Positions 26,029 to 37,191 of a stretch of DNA of 64,000 nt are shown piece by piece. The stretch is from Episyrphus balteatus (taxonomy: Eukaryota > Arthropoda > Insecta > Diptera > Syrphidae), in contig NC_079134.1 in the NCBI RefSeq assembly GCF_945859705.1, positions 9,527,545 to 9,591,544 on the forward strand, written 5' to 3'. Under the pieces are notes generated by a model, which saw nothing but the letters and a program-made list of their open reading frames with translations, did no database searches and had not been told where the DNA came from. Position numbers and translations under genes: made by a program. The first letter of the stretch is position 1. Every line of letters begins with the position of its first letter.

Positions 26029-27340
26029 ACTGTATTGCCCAAACTAGAGCTGCTGGAAAAAACTGAAATCATATTTGAAATCGGCAATCCCAAAATACTA
26101 AAAAAAAAAAAACAGTTAAGAAACTGCATAAAACATAAAAAAGGTGCAATTTTGTCTACCGGTTTAATCATACTATATTATAAATGCGTTGATTTTTACC
26201 ATTCTCACCATTCACATAATCACTGGCTCTATATGGGAACAAAATAAAAATTTTCAAACTCAATGGTATATGATAGGTATAGGTGAAGCGGTTTGCACTA
26301 AGAAAGGTTTTTATCCAAATCGCACATTTAATAGCGTAAACAGGGGTAAAATGGCAAATTGAAAAAATTATCTAAAACCTAAATGCGTTGTTGTAGAGAG
26401 TTGATTTTTTTTTTACAATAGATAGATAATCATTTTTTAAGTTAATGGACACTTGGTAAAAAATTTTTTTAAATCTTAAACGGTAAGGAATCGTTAGGTT
26501 TTGAAAACCTTATCAAATTGGGATAGGTTGAGAAACGGGTAATTACAGGAGAGGGGAATTTTTGTGTTGAATTCTGAGTACATTAATAGATAGGTTATGA
26601 AAAAATAGTCTAGGCGTGTGTTGGGATTTTTTTTTAAAGTAAGTAGTTTTTGAGATAGAGAGTTTTGAAAAACACCTATTTTTTGCACCTTTAAATTGAA
26701 TATTTTTTTATTTTTAGAAATATTTCCGGGTGTTCAAAAAATCTGAAACTTATGAAGTGTATAGGTGAAGTATGTGTGAGTGTATGTGCAAAAAATTGGA
26801 TCTATAAAATGAAATTTTCCATCCAAATCGGAATGAAGAAGTTTTTTGGGCCAAGTTTTTTATTCATTTTTTCCCGTTTTCAACCGTTTTTTATTTTTAT
26901 CTTTTTTTGTTTAACTCATAAATAAATGAAATTTACAGGGTATATAGAAAATTTCAATCAATTTCGTAAACAGAATTTTGAAATAACGGTAAAATAAAAT
27001 GTTGGAATTCAACAGGTTATAACTATTGATCTAGAGCAGATAGAAATTTGATTAAACTTTTATGAGCATTCTGATACAATTACCTTTCATTTGGTATATA
27101 ATACATAACGGTTGACTAACTAAAAGCTACACAATGTTAAATCAAGAAACTTGCGAAAACACTCAAAACACCAGTGGAGATATGTTGATCATGAACAGCC
27201 ACCAGTGTGGGAAGTACCGTAATCTCAGTCTGGAAATTCGACATGGTTGACTTTAAAAAATTCTAACTTTTCTTGTAGGTAACTTGGGAATAAGATTGAT
27301 ACGTCGTGTGAAAGGTGAAACAATAAGCTTTCAGATGGTA
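26029..27340. other. AT-rich non-coding stretch
   Basis: No gene or recognisable mobile-element end is seen. Short frames (26035-26247, 26494-26688) have no supporting features. The ~107-bp satellite begins just after it, at gatggtataaaaaccg. Confidence 0.4.
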
Positions 27341-27349
27341 TAAAAACCG

Positions 27350-29455
27350 TGAAGCTGTTTTGAACATTTGTGAAAAAAGTGCATCCAATGCATTATTACC
27401 ATTTCTAATGCAACGCCATTGCACTTTTGCTCTAAACTCAACGAAAGAGTTACCGTTGAGCTGTTTTGAATATTTACCATTTCTGATGCAACGCCATTGC
27501 ATTTGTGCTCCTAACTCAACGAAAGAATTACCGTTAAGCTGTTTTGAACATTCTTGAAAAGAGTGCATCTGATGCATTTTTACCATTTCTAATGCAACAC
27601 CATTGTATTTTTGCTCTTAACTTAACGAAAGAATTACCGTTGAGCTGTTCTGAACACTTTTGAAAAAAAGTGTATCTAATGCATTTTTACCATTTCTAAT
27701 GCAACGCCATTGCATTTTTGCTCCTAACTCAACGAAAGAATTACCGTTGAGCTGTTTTGAACATTTTTGAAAAAAAGTGCATTTAATGCATTTTTACCAC
27801 TTCTAATGCAACGCCATTGCATTTTCGCTCTTAACTCAACGAAAGAATTACTATTGAGCAGTTTTGAACAATTTTGAAAAATAGTGCATTTGATGCATTT
27901 TTAGCATTTCTGATGCAACGCCATTGCATTTTTGCACCTAAATCAACAAAAGAATTACCGTTAAGCTGTTTTGAACATTCTTGAAAAGAGTGCATCTGAT
28001 GCATTTTTACCATTTCTAATGCAACGCCATTGCATTTTTGCTCCTAACTCAACGAAAGAATTACCGTTGAGCTGTTTTGAACATTTTTGAAAAAAAGTGC
28101 ATTTAATGCATTTTTACCACTTCTAATGCAACGCCATTGCATTTTCGCTCTTAACTCAACGAAAGAATTACCATTGAGCTGTTTTGAACAATTTTGAAAA
28201 ATAGTGCATTTGATGCATTTTTAGCATTTCTGATGCAACGCCATTGCATTTTTGCTCTTAACTTAACGAAAGAATTACGGTTGAGCTGTTTTGAACACTT
28301 TTGAAAAAAAGTGCATTTAATGCATTTTTACCACTTCTAATGCAACGCCATTGCATTTTCGCTCTTAACTCAACGAAAGAATTACTATTAACCTGTTTTG
28401 AACAATTTTGAAAAATAGTGCATTTAATGCATTTTTACCATTTCTGATGCAATACCATTGCAATTTTGCTCTTAAATCAACGAAAGAATTACCGTTAAGC
28501 TGTTTGGAACATTTTAAAAAAAAAAGTGCATCTAATGCATTTTTACCATTTCTGATGCAATGCCATTGCAATTTTGCTCCTAACTCAACGAAAGAATTAT
28601 CGTTAAGCTGTTTTGAACATTTTTGAAAAAAAAGTGCATTTGATGCATTTTTACCATTTCTGATGCAATGCCATTGCAATTTTGCTCCTAACTCAACGAA
28701 AGAATTATCGTTAAGCTGTTTTGAACATTCTTGAAAAGAGTGCATCTGATGCATTTTTACCATTTCTAATGCAACACCATTGCATTTTTGCTCTTAACTT
28801 AACGAAAGAATTACCGTTGAGCTGTTTTGAACACTTTTGAAAAAAAAAAGAGCATTTAATGCATTTTTACCACTTCTAATGCAACGCCATTGCATTTTCG
28901 CTCTTAACTCAACGAAAGAATTACTATTGAGCTGTTTTGAACAATTTTGAAAAATAGTGCATTTAATGCATTTTTACCATTTCTGATGCAATACCATTGC
29001 AATTTTGCTCTTAAATCAACGAAAGAATTATCGTTAAGCTGTTTTGAACATTTTTGAAAAAAAGTGCATTTGATGCATTTTTACCATTTCTGATGCAATG
29101 CCATTGCATTTTTGTTCCTAACTCAACGAAAGAATTACCGTTAAGCTGTTTTGAACATTTTTGAAAAAAAGTGCATCTGATGCATTTTTACCATTTCTAA
29201 TGCAACGCCATTGCATTTTTGGTCTTAACTCAACGACAGAATTACCGTTGGAGCTGTTTTGAAAATCATTGAAAAAAAGTGCATTAAATGCATTTTTACC
29301 ATTTCTGATGCAATGCCATTGCATTTTTGCTCTTAACTCAACGAAAGAATTACCGTTAAGCTGTTTTGAACATTTTTGAAAAAAAGTGCATTTAATGCAT
29401 TTTTACCATTTCTGATGCAATACCATTGCAATTTTGCTCCTAACTCAACGAAAGT
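27350..29455 (+). repeat. ~107-bp satellite, about 20 units
   Basis: Successive units share caacgaaagaattaccgtt, gagctgttttgaac, aaaaagtgcat and tttttaccatttctaatgc. The spacing is about 105-110 bp (for example near 27621, 27729, 27837 and 27945), with a few shorter first units. Each unit holds self-complementary words (tgcatttaatgca, aatgcaacgccattgcatt) and could fold. Minus-strand open frames through it are artefacts. The array stops at caacgaaagtcacgc, about 275 bp upstream of the transcription start predicted for the five-exon gene. Confidence 0.93.
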
Positions 29456-29701
29456 CACGCTAAATGGGAAAAGTGCATTTGATGTCTCTTAACTATTTGC
29501 CAATATTTCTTTTACAGTTAACTCTTGAGGCAGTTCAACAATTCTTTAATCGAAACCTCCATACGAAATCGATTACCAAAAAAATATATCGGTAATTTTG
29601 TTTAGTAAAGACCCAAACCTATTTTTTGAATATCGATTTGGGTTCGATATTCAATTTTTTCTATTTTTATAATTCACAGCCACTTATGGTCAGCAGTTGA
29701 A

Positions 29702-29734
29702 TATAAGTAGCGCTTTTGATGAATATTTTCAGTG
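29702..29734 (+). promoter_or_regulatory. TATA box plus initiator of the five-exon gene
   Basis: TATAAG at 29702-29707 lies 29 bp upstream of A29731 in tttTCAGTG (29729-29734), which matches the arthropod initiator. This spacing is typical of TATA-dependent fly core promoters. It predicts a 5' UTR of about 107 nt (29731-29837), A-rich and without an ATG in the reading frame. Confidence 0.65.
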
Positions 29735-29837
29735 TCATCGACTTGAAAATTTGAAATCGAAAGATTCGAAAAAAAAAAAAAAATCGATAACAAAAATTAA
29801 AATCGAAAAAGAAAAAATAGAAGAAGAGAAATTGAAA

Positions 29838-30545
29838 ATGGAAAATTTAACCGAAAGAGCATTTTTTAGAAACGTAAGTTTTAATTTAATTGATTGTTAA
29901 AACCATAAATTATAATATTTTAATATTTTTTATTAGTTCGCCGGCATGCAGTGGTCAAATCCGCGCCATTGGTTTAGGAGGACAAATAATTTGGTAAGCT
30001 AAATGAAAAATTGATTTTTTTGTTAAATATATATTAAATTTATAATATTTTAATGTTTAGCAACAAATTACCAATGTCCAAGAACCAGTCCAACCTATCG
30101 AATTGATTGGGGATGGACCACACGTGCTGGTAAGCTGTCATTTATGCACATAATTTCTTATATCTTGATTTTTTGTTCTTATTTCTTCATTATTTTCTTC
30201 CTTTCTTCAGCCCAATCTAGGCGTGGTATATTATCCTCGCCAAAATATTATAGCTTCTAGGACTAGGGTGGTCAGAATCCACCGAAGAGTCCATTTTTCG
30301 GTAAGAAAATATTTTGACATTTTTTTTAACGACATTTAATTTTTTCAATAATATTTTTTATTTTTTGATATTTGATTGCTATGTTTTTTTTTTTTTTTTA
30401 TTTTCAGAAATTTAATTTGTTTCTCCAGTGGGTGAGGAACAAATATTGGAAACTAGAGCGATGGCTTAGGAGGAAATTCGATCGGGAATCCTTAATGACA
30501 ATTTTCTTTTCAATTTGCTTTTTTATAGGATTATCTGTTTATTAA
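29838..30545 (+). CDS. Unrecognised five-exon gene, 129-residue probable tail-anchored protein
   Basis: Exons are 29838-29873, 29937-29993, 30061-30129, 30211-30300 and 30408-30545. Introns are 63, 67, 81 and 107 bp, each starting GTAAG and ending TAG or CAG, and all interrupt the frame in phase 0. The joined frame is open throughout and ends at TAA 30543-30545. Exon 1 encodes MENLTERAFFRN, and ATG 29838 is the first in-frame ATG after the predicted start. The middle is rich in Arg, Trp and Asn (QWSNPRHWFRRTNN; later KYWKLERWLRRKF). The last residues, MTIFFSICFFIGLSVY, form one hydrophobic helix ending at the C-terminus, as in tail-anchored membrane proteins. There is no signal peptide and I recognise no family. 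Internal exons of 57, 69 and 90 bp are all multiples of three, so skipping any keeps the frame. Function unknown. Confidence 0.8.
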
Positions 30546-30584
30546 TTTATTTACCTACTATATTTTATTTAATTGTTCTTTTGT

Positions 30585-30760
30585 TTATTTTCAGGTTCAA
30601 TGTTTTTTCTTTAAATAAATAATAACTTCTTTTGCAGTTTCATTAACTTAACCTTTTTGTCTTTTCCTTTATTTTGGTGGATAATTTTCTTTTCTATTTT
30701 TTATTGATGTTTTCAGGTTAAGGGAAGAATTTTTTCTACATAAATAGCTGAGAAAAATTA
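30585..30760 (+). other. Possible alternative terminal exons and 3' end of the five-exon gene
   Basis: An acceptor-like tttattttcag precedes gttcaatgttttt at about 30597 and another, gatgttttcag, precedes gttaaggga at about 30719. Both would open a short phase-0 frame (seven and eight codons to a stop). A potential donor lies inside exon 5 (tgg|gtgagg, near 30437), also in phase 0. The first poly(A) signal after the stop is AATAAA at 30614-30619, and another is at 30929-30934. Alternative 3' exons are speculative. Confidence 0.3.
30614..30619 (+). terminator. Poly(A) signal AATAAA
   Basis: AATAAA lies 69 bp after the stop codon of the five-exon gene and is followed by a T-rich stretch (cttcttttgcag). 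This is a normal arrangement for a short insect 3' UTR. Confidence 0.5.
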
Positions 30761-31204
30761 AACGAAATCAAACTAGAAAGAAACAAGAATATAAGAGTTG
30801 AACAAAAATATTCATGTCGGCTCCCAATTGGAATGTAAAATTGAATTGAAATTTCTGAATCAGGTTTGAAATCGTTTAAATTTTTTTCTCAACCATTTTT
30901 TTTTTTTTAATATATTGTGGAATTCGGAAATAAATATTGTTTATGTAAGTGAGTATATACTTCAATTTGTGGTCAAACTTTGTTCAGTGATAAGTGCTAA
31001 GTGACAAGTTTTTAGTGATAAGTGTTAAGTGACAAGCGATATAATAAAAAGAGGATTAGGCCTACTGGGGAAACCTCTATAAAAAAAAACGCATCTGGTA
31101 TTCTACCCCATTGGGTGATGTGGAAAAGAATACGGCAATTTTTAATTTTTGTTTGCGTTTTAGTACACAGAAAGTTTTTTAAGTGCATTTTAGTATTAAA
31201 TTTA

Positions 31205-31870
31205 CAGCCATGGACAAAGAAATAGCACACTTTCGATTATTCTTACAAAAATTGAATTTATTTGGGACCTATGTACTTAAATATTATAATTTTTAATCGA
31301 GGACATGAATTAGCTTATGAGGATTCATAACATTAAAAATTAGAAAGTATGTACATACTACATATTTCATGTCAATTAAATTTTTAAAAATTATAATTTG
31401 TAGAGAATTCCTTTTTTCTTGCGGACAAAGAAATAGCACCCATTCCTAAAATCGTAAAAAAAACCATTTCTAAGCAAAAATTCTAACAAATTAGAATAAA
31501 TTCAGTATAGCGAAGTTAATAGATACTTTGTTAGTTGACCACGATTTTTCTTAGTTTTTTGGCTCTCTTTGGAAAACTTTTAACTAACATCTGGCATCTA
31601 CTTTGTGGGGTTATCCTACCCCACAAAGTAGTAGTAGATCCTTTTTTGATTCCAGCCCAAAGATTGTTTGAATTTCGTTTTCACAATCGCCACCTTGACA
31701 TCTTCCATAGATGTTAAGACCCTGACTTTGAGCTGGTCAGATGCAAACATCGTTTTTCTTTCATGCGAAAACCAAACTTGTTCCATTTTGATGCATTTTT
31801 TGGGGTCATTGTCATGCTTGAATATCCAATTTACTTGCTGGATTTTTAATAGAAAGACAATATGATATAT
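31205..31870 (-). pseudogene. Tc1-like transposon remnant with IR/DR-type end
   Basis: Two same-orientation copies of ggacaaagaaatagcac occur at 31212-31228 and about 31423-31439, some 211 bp apart. The outer one is preceded by TA-cagccat, which fits the direct repeats inside the long inverted repeat of Tc1-type elements. Minus-strand translation at about 31795-31835 gives WIFKHDNDPKK, which resembles the second catalytic Asp motif (QDNDPKH) of Tc1 transposases. The downstream PDLNPIE-type motif and the opposite terminal repeat are not found. It is a truncated, mutated copy. Confidence 0.5.
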
Positions 31871-32940
31871 AAAATTTAAAAAAATATATTAACCTTGAAA
31901 ATTCATAAGAAAACTCAAGAAAAAAAGTTTTAAATTCCAAAAATAGACTAAATATTACACTTAACTGTTATGAATATATTTTTTCAGCAAACTTGATAAA
32001 TAAAATGTATTTTTTTTTTTTTAAACAATACCTAAGCACTTAAATTGACGTATCAAACATTATTCTACGCCAAATAAAAGCTTCATGAAAAATAATATTG
32101 AATTACACTTATGCGTAATTCTAAGCAAAATCTAAGGTATTAGGTTTAAAACTTTTTCGTAATATAAATTGCATTTGTTTTTCAAATTTTTTGGGCAACA
32201 TTTATTAAGATTTAAAATTATAAAAGGAAATGTCACTATGTATTACAGTTTATGAAAAAAGTTAAAAAGTATTTCATTTTCGAATTCAATTGAAGTTTAA
32301 AAAAAAATTAACTTATTTTTTTTTTTAAGTTTTTAAGCCCTTATTGTTGAAAGTTAAATAGCAAAAGTTTAAAATTTTATTTGCCAAAGTCTTTGAGATA
32401 ATCAATTATTTCAATGGAAAAATTCAGTTTTTATCAAAAAATCCAATTAAATTGAAGTAATTTTTATTTTTTTTTTTTTTTTCAAAAATGTAATAAAAAA
32501 TACCTTTTCCTCTTCGGAATTCATCTGATTATAATAATGGATAAACATTTTTTAAAATAAAATCAAATTTTACTACGAAATATAGTTTGAAAAAAAAAAG
32601 ACATTTCAAAATTTTTAGTATCGTTTTTTTTTTTTTTAATTCTGACTTGAAGATTATCTTTTAATACCACACATTTTTTTTTTTCTTAAATTACCTAGAG
32701 AATCTTTTGGTATAATTTATTTTTTGAAATTTAAGCAAAAAAAAATGGTTTTGTTAAAAAAAAATAAATTTTAATTAAAAAAAAAAACATTTTTAAACTA
32801 TAGACTTTAAAGTATTTTTGATTGCCGACGTTTAAAAAAAAAAGATCCTCAAAATCAGATCTGTTCGGTCGGGTTTCAATAATTTGCTTTAGTTACTCCA
32901 CTAATGAAAATTATTGCTTTACAATGTCTACGAGCTTCAA
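31871..32940. other. AT-rich non-coding stretch with old repeat fragments
   Basis: No gene is visible. The part 32825-32930 (gatcctcaaaatcagatctgt...ttagttactccacta) resembles 22330-22400 and is probably a degraded dispersed repeat. Many T and A homopolymers are present. Confidence 0.4.
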
Positions 32941-32953
32941 ATTAATTTTTCCT

Positions 32954-33456
32954 CTGAATTTTCATAAATTATTATAGAGCACTTCTGATTGTCGTAGAAT
33001 CTTGAAATTTGGTAGAATAGTAGAGCTAATAGTTTATACAAAGGAATAAATTTAAAATTTGAGAATTTTAGCCAGGGGGCGTGGCAACCGCCCATTTCCG
33101 CTGAATTTTCATAAATTATTATAGAGCACTTCTGATTGTCGTAGAATCTTGAAATTTGGTAGAATAGTAGAGCTAATAGTTTATACAAAGGAATAAATTT
33201 AAAATTTGAGAATTTTAGCCAGGGGGCGTGGCAACCGCTCATTTCCGCTGAATTTTCATAAATTATTATAGAGCACTTCTGATTGTCGTAGAATCTTGAA
33301 ATTTGGTAGAATGGTGGAGCTGGTAGTTTATACAAAGGAAAAAATTTAAAGTTTGAGAATTTCAGGCAGGGGGCGTGGCAACCACCAATTTTCACTGAAT
33401 TTTCATCAAATATAGAGATTTTATATTCTACAGCCATACCTTGCAAAAAGTAGTGA
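32954..33456 (+). repeat. 147-bp tandem units (left flank of foldback element)
   Basis: The word ctgaattttcat starts at 32954, 33101, 33248 and 33395, exactly 147 bp apart each time. Units contain gagcacttctgattgtcg, cttgaaatttggtagaat and agggggcgtggcaacc. The last unit runs into attctacagccataccttgc and then the foldback arm. The same units with the same junction occur at 41.4-41.8 kb, so units and foldback belong to one element family. Confidence 0.92.
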
Positions 33457-33802
33457 AATCACAACAAAAACATTACTGTTAAAAAAAGAGCCAAGTTCTC
33501 CTATGTTGAAATTATGCTGGCACAAAAAGTACTGAGATGTAAAAGTGTACCAAGTTCTAAAGCTTGGGTTCAAATTCGTATCAATAAAATTTTGATTGTT
33601 TACTTGGCAATTTTTGAAATAACTTTAAAAATCGATAATTAAGAAAAATTGTAAAGAGAACAATCAAAATTTTATTGATACGAATTTGAAACCAAACTTT
33701 AGAACTTGGTACACTTTTACATCTCAGTACTTTTTGTGCCAGCATAATTTCAACATAGGAGAACTTGGCTCTTTTTTTAACAGTAATGTTTTTGTTGTGA
33801 TT
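33457..33802. mobile_element. Foldback element, 144-bp arms and 58-bp centre (compact copy)
   Basis: The arms 33457-33600 and 33659-33802 are near-perfect inverses, beginning aatcacaacaaaaacatt and ending with its complement. The centre is 58 bp with partial self-complementarity. No coding sequence is present. It sits at the end of the 147-bp units and is followed by unique DNA (gttttttaatgcttttg). The second copy at 41.8-43.2 kb is instead followed by a large satellite. Confidence 0.88.
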
Positions 33803-34114
33803 GTTTTTTAATGCTTTTGAGTACTTATGACAATTTTGTTATTTTAATTATCATACAATCAGAAATCAATATTATGTTCCGTCAATAGAAAGCATGAGAG
33901 ATAATCGAAACAGGAGATGTACCTATAATACAATTTTGTATATTCAAAACTTGATACTTGATTAACATAACACATAATATTGTTTAAGTTATAATAAACT
34001 TTGCATATAACCAAACTAAAACCCTCTTTACTGTTAACTCCACTAAAACTTTAACCCCACCCTTATTCCTATAGCGTGTCCAAGAAGTAGTATTTTAAAT
34101 GATTAAATGTATTC

Positions 34115-34530
34115 ATGTGTACAACAACAACAAAAAGAAGCAACAAGCATCAAACAACAAACAAGGACCTACAAACAACCAAACACCCCAATAACCAACC
34201 AAACAACTTAATAACAAAACAACAAACACTTAACAATAAACACCCAACAATAAACATCAAACAACAATTAAAATCGACAAAAAAAAAAAACAAGAGACAA
34301 CCTAACAATTAAATCATTATACAACCAAACAACAAAACACTAACATCAAACAAACAATCAAACAAACAATTAAACAAACAATCAAACAAACAATCAAACA
34401 AACAATCAAACAAATAATCAAACAAGCAATCAAACATACAAACAACAAACAACCAAACAAACAATCAAACCAACAACAAACAACAAACAACAAACAAATA
34501 ATCAAAAACAAACTATATACATTAAACACT
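34115..34530. repeat. Low-complexity caaacaatc-type repeat
   Basis: This is degenerate runs of aac, caaa and caaacaat words, most regular at about 34350-34430 (period 8-12 bp). It lies just upstream of a Helitron-like 3' end and may be part of that element. Confidence 0.7.
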
Positions 34531-34563
34531 ATACATAAAACACTATTTGATTCCACTCATAAC

Positions 34564-34602
34564 CATAGCAGCGAAGCGCTATGCAACGGGCAGGTCGGCT
34601 AG
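34564..34602 (+). mobile_element. Helitron-like 3' terminus
   Basis: A hairpin CATAGC-(A)GC-GAA-GC-GCTATG (34564-34583) is followed 15 bases later by CTAG (34599-34602) and then T. A short hairpin a little upstream of a CTRR end, inserted before T, is the diagnostic 3' end of Helitrons. The sequence gcgaagcg...cgggcaggtcggctagt also resembles ends common in insects. I could not locate the 5' TC end or a Rep/helicase frame. Confidence 0.5.
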
Positions 34603-36497
34603 TTACTCGTATAAGAGCCCCCGCACAATACAGACTTTCTATCGGCCGATAGTTTAGTCGGGTTGGGTTCCTAGTGTGCGCATAGGCATCCTACTAAATA
34701 GTCGGCTTGTTCTTGTTAATATATATTTTAGTTTGAAGACAATTGTGTAGGTAAACAAACTTTTTTTTTTTGATCAAACAAACTTTTTCATCGACCGATT
34801 CTTAATCGTTGTAGTGTGCGCTGTCGGCCGATAGAACCCGCGCAGTTCTCTAAATCCAAACAAAAATCGAGTTTTTCAATAAAATAGTAAAATAAACTTT
34901 TCGGCCGAAGCCTTCAAAAACGGTAAAAAGTGAAAAAATAATAGTAGGATAAAACCTATTAAAAAGGGAGGGGAATGATGAATGATAAAAATTAGAAGAA
35001 AAATATATTAAGGGAGAGTTCGGAAAGTGGGAGGGGTGAGTTTTTAATGTTAAAGAATGGTTTATCTTAATTTCCGCCCGTAATTTATTTTTCTTTCATT
35101 TTTATCATATTCCCTTCCTTTTCTAATGGGTTTCATCCTACTGTTATATTTTTTTGGTTTCAAAAATTATAGAATTTTCTTATAATATCTCTTTCGCAAG
35201 TTGAATTCATATAGTGGTAAATTAGTAGTATGATTTTGTTCTGGATTTTCTTACTTAGTGACATAGATTTTAGAATTTTTGGCCGTGTTCTGAAAAAAAA
35301 AAAAAAAAAAAAAAAAAAACAAAGTAAAATGTAATATGAACACCATTTGAACAATTTAGGCGGACAAAACACGAAATTTTAAACTGATTGAAATGTAAAA
35401 AATCAACATCCTATTGAAAGTATACAGGGTGTCCGGTAGAAAATGGATAAGCCGGAAATGACTGATAGGTGCACTTTTGACTGTTCCGAAACTAAATAGA
35501 AAAAGGTTCTATCGCAACCAGTTTAGAAAATATTAGCTTTTTTTCGTTCAGTGTACTTTAAATTTCATCATCTTACGTTTTCTTTAACCACAACCAAAAA
35601 AACCCATAGGAACAAAGGTGGCCAACTTTTTTAAAAATATGCGCGTCCAAAGGGGATTGCAGAATGGTAAAAGTTTTTATCAAATCTAGAGTTACTAGGA
35701 AGTTATTGGTACTAAAGTCCAAAAAAAGCCTATTAATTTAATAAATTATTTTGACTGTAAAATCTTAAGTTTTTCACATTGCTGCCACAAATGCATGGAT
35801 TCCATCAGTTTTTTTAATCAGTCATATTTTACAATAATTTTTCTTACACATAACTACTAAAAAAAGCGTTATAACCGTTAAACAATGGCTATACAAAAAT
35901 AATTTAACTTTTTTTTAATACAAAGTAGAAAAAAAAAGTATTTGTTTGCTAATTCGCTAATAACCAGTTTAAAAGATAAAATAAGAAGTGGCTCACAATA
36001 TTCACTGTAAATTAAATTGCATCTAACAAATATTGGATGTTTTTCGTAGCCCAATAACAACTTCGGCACATTTGCCCCTTTTAAACTTTTTAGGTTTTGA
36101 AAAATGATTACCTTGTTTTCATGCATCCATATTTTAAGTTTTTTTAAACTTACAACTTCATTAATTACAAAACCAGATTCATTATAATTTTTCCTAAATT
36201 TAAAGACCTTTATCTTTTTGATACCAATAATAAAACTCCATTTACAAGATTTTAACAAACCATTTGGGTCCATTCTTGACACTTTTTTGTTTTTGAAAGA
36301 AAAATGTTTTCATTGAACAACAGTTAAAATATTTAATTAAGTACTAAATACAAGCTTTTGCCTTGTCGATGAAGATAAACCGGAAAACTAATTTTGTCCG
36401 CGTAAAACTTGCAAATACCTACTCCTATGTGCAACTCCTGATTTTACCATTAACTTAATTTTTTTTTTTTTTCAGTATTTTTAAATCAATGATACCC
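34603..36497. other. AT-rich non-coding stretch
   Basis: No gene can be supported. At about 35424, tacagggtgtccggtagaaa looks like a terminus common in insect transposable elements, but no partner end was found. A 26-30 base A run lies near 35294-35320. The minus frame 35878-36282 has no recognisable domain. Confidence 0.4.
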
Positions 36498-36500
36498 TAA

Positions 36501-36868
36501 GGGCCATTTTTTTCACTCGAAGTTGAACACAACTTGAGAATGTTTATCTTCAACTTCCGAATTTGCTTTTATTCACTCAAAGTTGACGTTTTTAACCTTC
36601 GATTTTCAACTCAAGAGTTGGTCAACTTTAGATTTCCTCAACTCTCCGAAAAGTTTTCTATGAAAATTTGTTTGAGAAATTGTTTTACTTGAGATATATT
36701 GTGGTAAAAAAAGAGAAATTGTACACATAGTTTTACGAACAAAATATTTGGATATGGAAGATTGGACTGAAGAGTAGTCAACAATTAGTAACATTTATGT
36801 TACTAATCCTAAGTTCGCCAACTCTAGAGTTTTCTTCAAGTTAGGCAATAGTGAAAAAAAAATGGCCC
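36501..36868. mobile_element. PIF/Harbinger-like MITE, 368 bp
   Basis: The ends are gggccatttttttcact and its inverse (agtgaaaaaaaaatggccc, two extra A/T). TAA flanks it on both sides (36498-36500 and 36869-36871). A 3-bp TAA duplication with GG(G)CC termini is typical of Harbinger-type elements. The interior is built from short inverted words such as caactt, ctcaac and agttgg, and has no coding region. Confidence 0.7.
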
Positions 36869-37191
36869 TAAGAATATTTAAATCTTTAAACTTCTTCTTC
36901 TTTATACAAAAAAAAATATTTTAAATCTTCAATTTTTTTTTGTCTTAAGTTTCTTCAACTCATGTGCATCAAATTCTTTCACATTTTCGTAAATTCTTTC
37001 ATGTAAATATGCTTACAGCTGACAACTGGTTCTATTTTATACTCTTTCATAAGCTTCACTTGGATGAAGGAACATATTTTTTTTGAAATCCATAATTCGA
37101 CTGATTTTTTCTATACGACAACGAGGGAACCAAGAAAGAACTCCCATGAACTCTATACGAAATGCATTCAATGCAAGTGTGCATGTAGGTA

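Noticed and set aside
28365..28763. Minus-strand frames of 100-130 codons in the 107-bp satellite
   Set aside because: They are read-through of the repeat unit, repeating the same short peptide, and are interrupted elsewhere in the array.
29697..29900. Longer exon 1 of the five-exon gene starting at 29697
   Set aside because: That frame begins with TTG, not ATG, and lies across the TATA box and predicted start site. The first in-frame ATG is 29838.
32937..33446. 169-codon minus frame with three similar segments
   Set aside because: The segments are the 147-bp (49-codon) tandem units; 147 is a multiple of three, so the frame repeats by chance.
35424..35450. tacagggtgtccggtagaaa as a transposon end
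   Set aside because: It resembles termini seen in insect elements, but no inverse or direct partner or target duplication was found within several kilobases.
35878..36282. 134-codon minus frame
   Set aside because: AT-rich, Lys/Asn/Ile-biased, no motif, and no supporting signals nearby.
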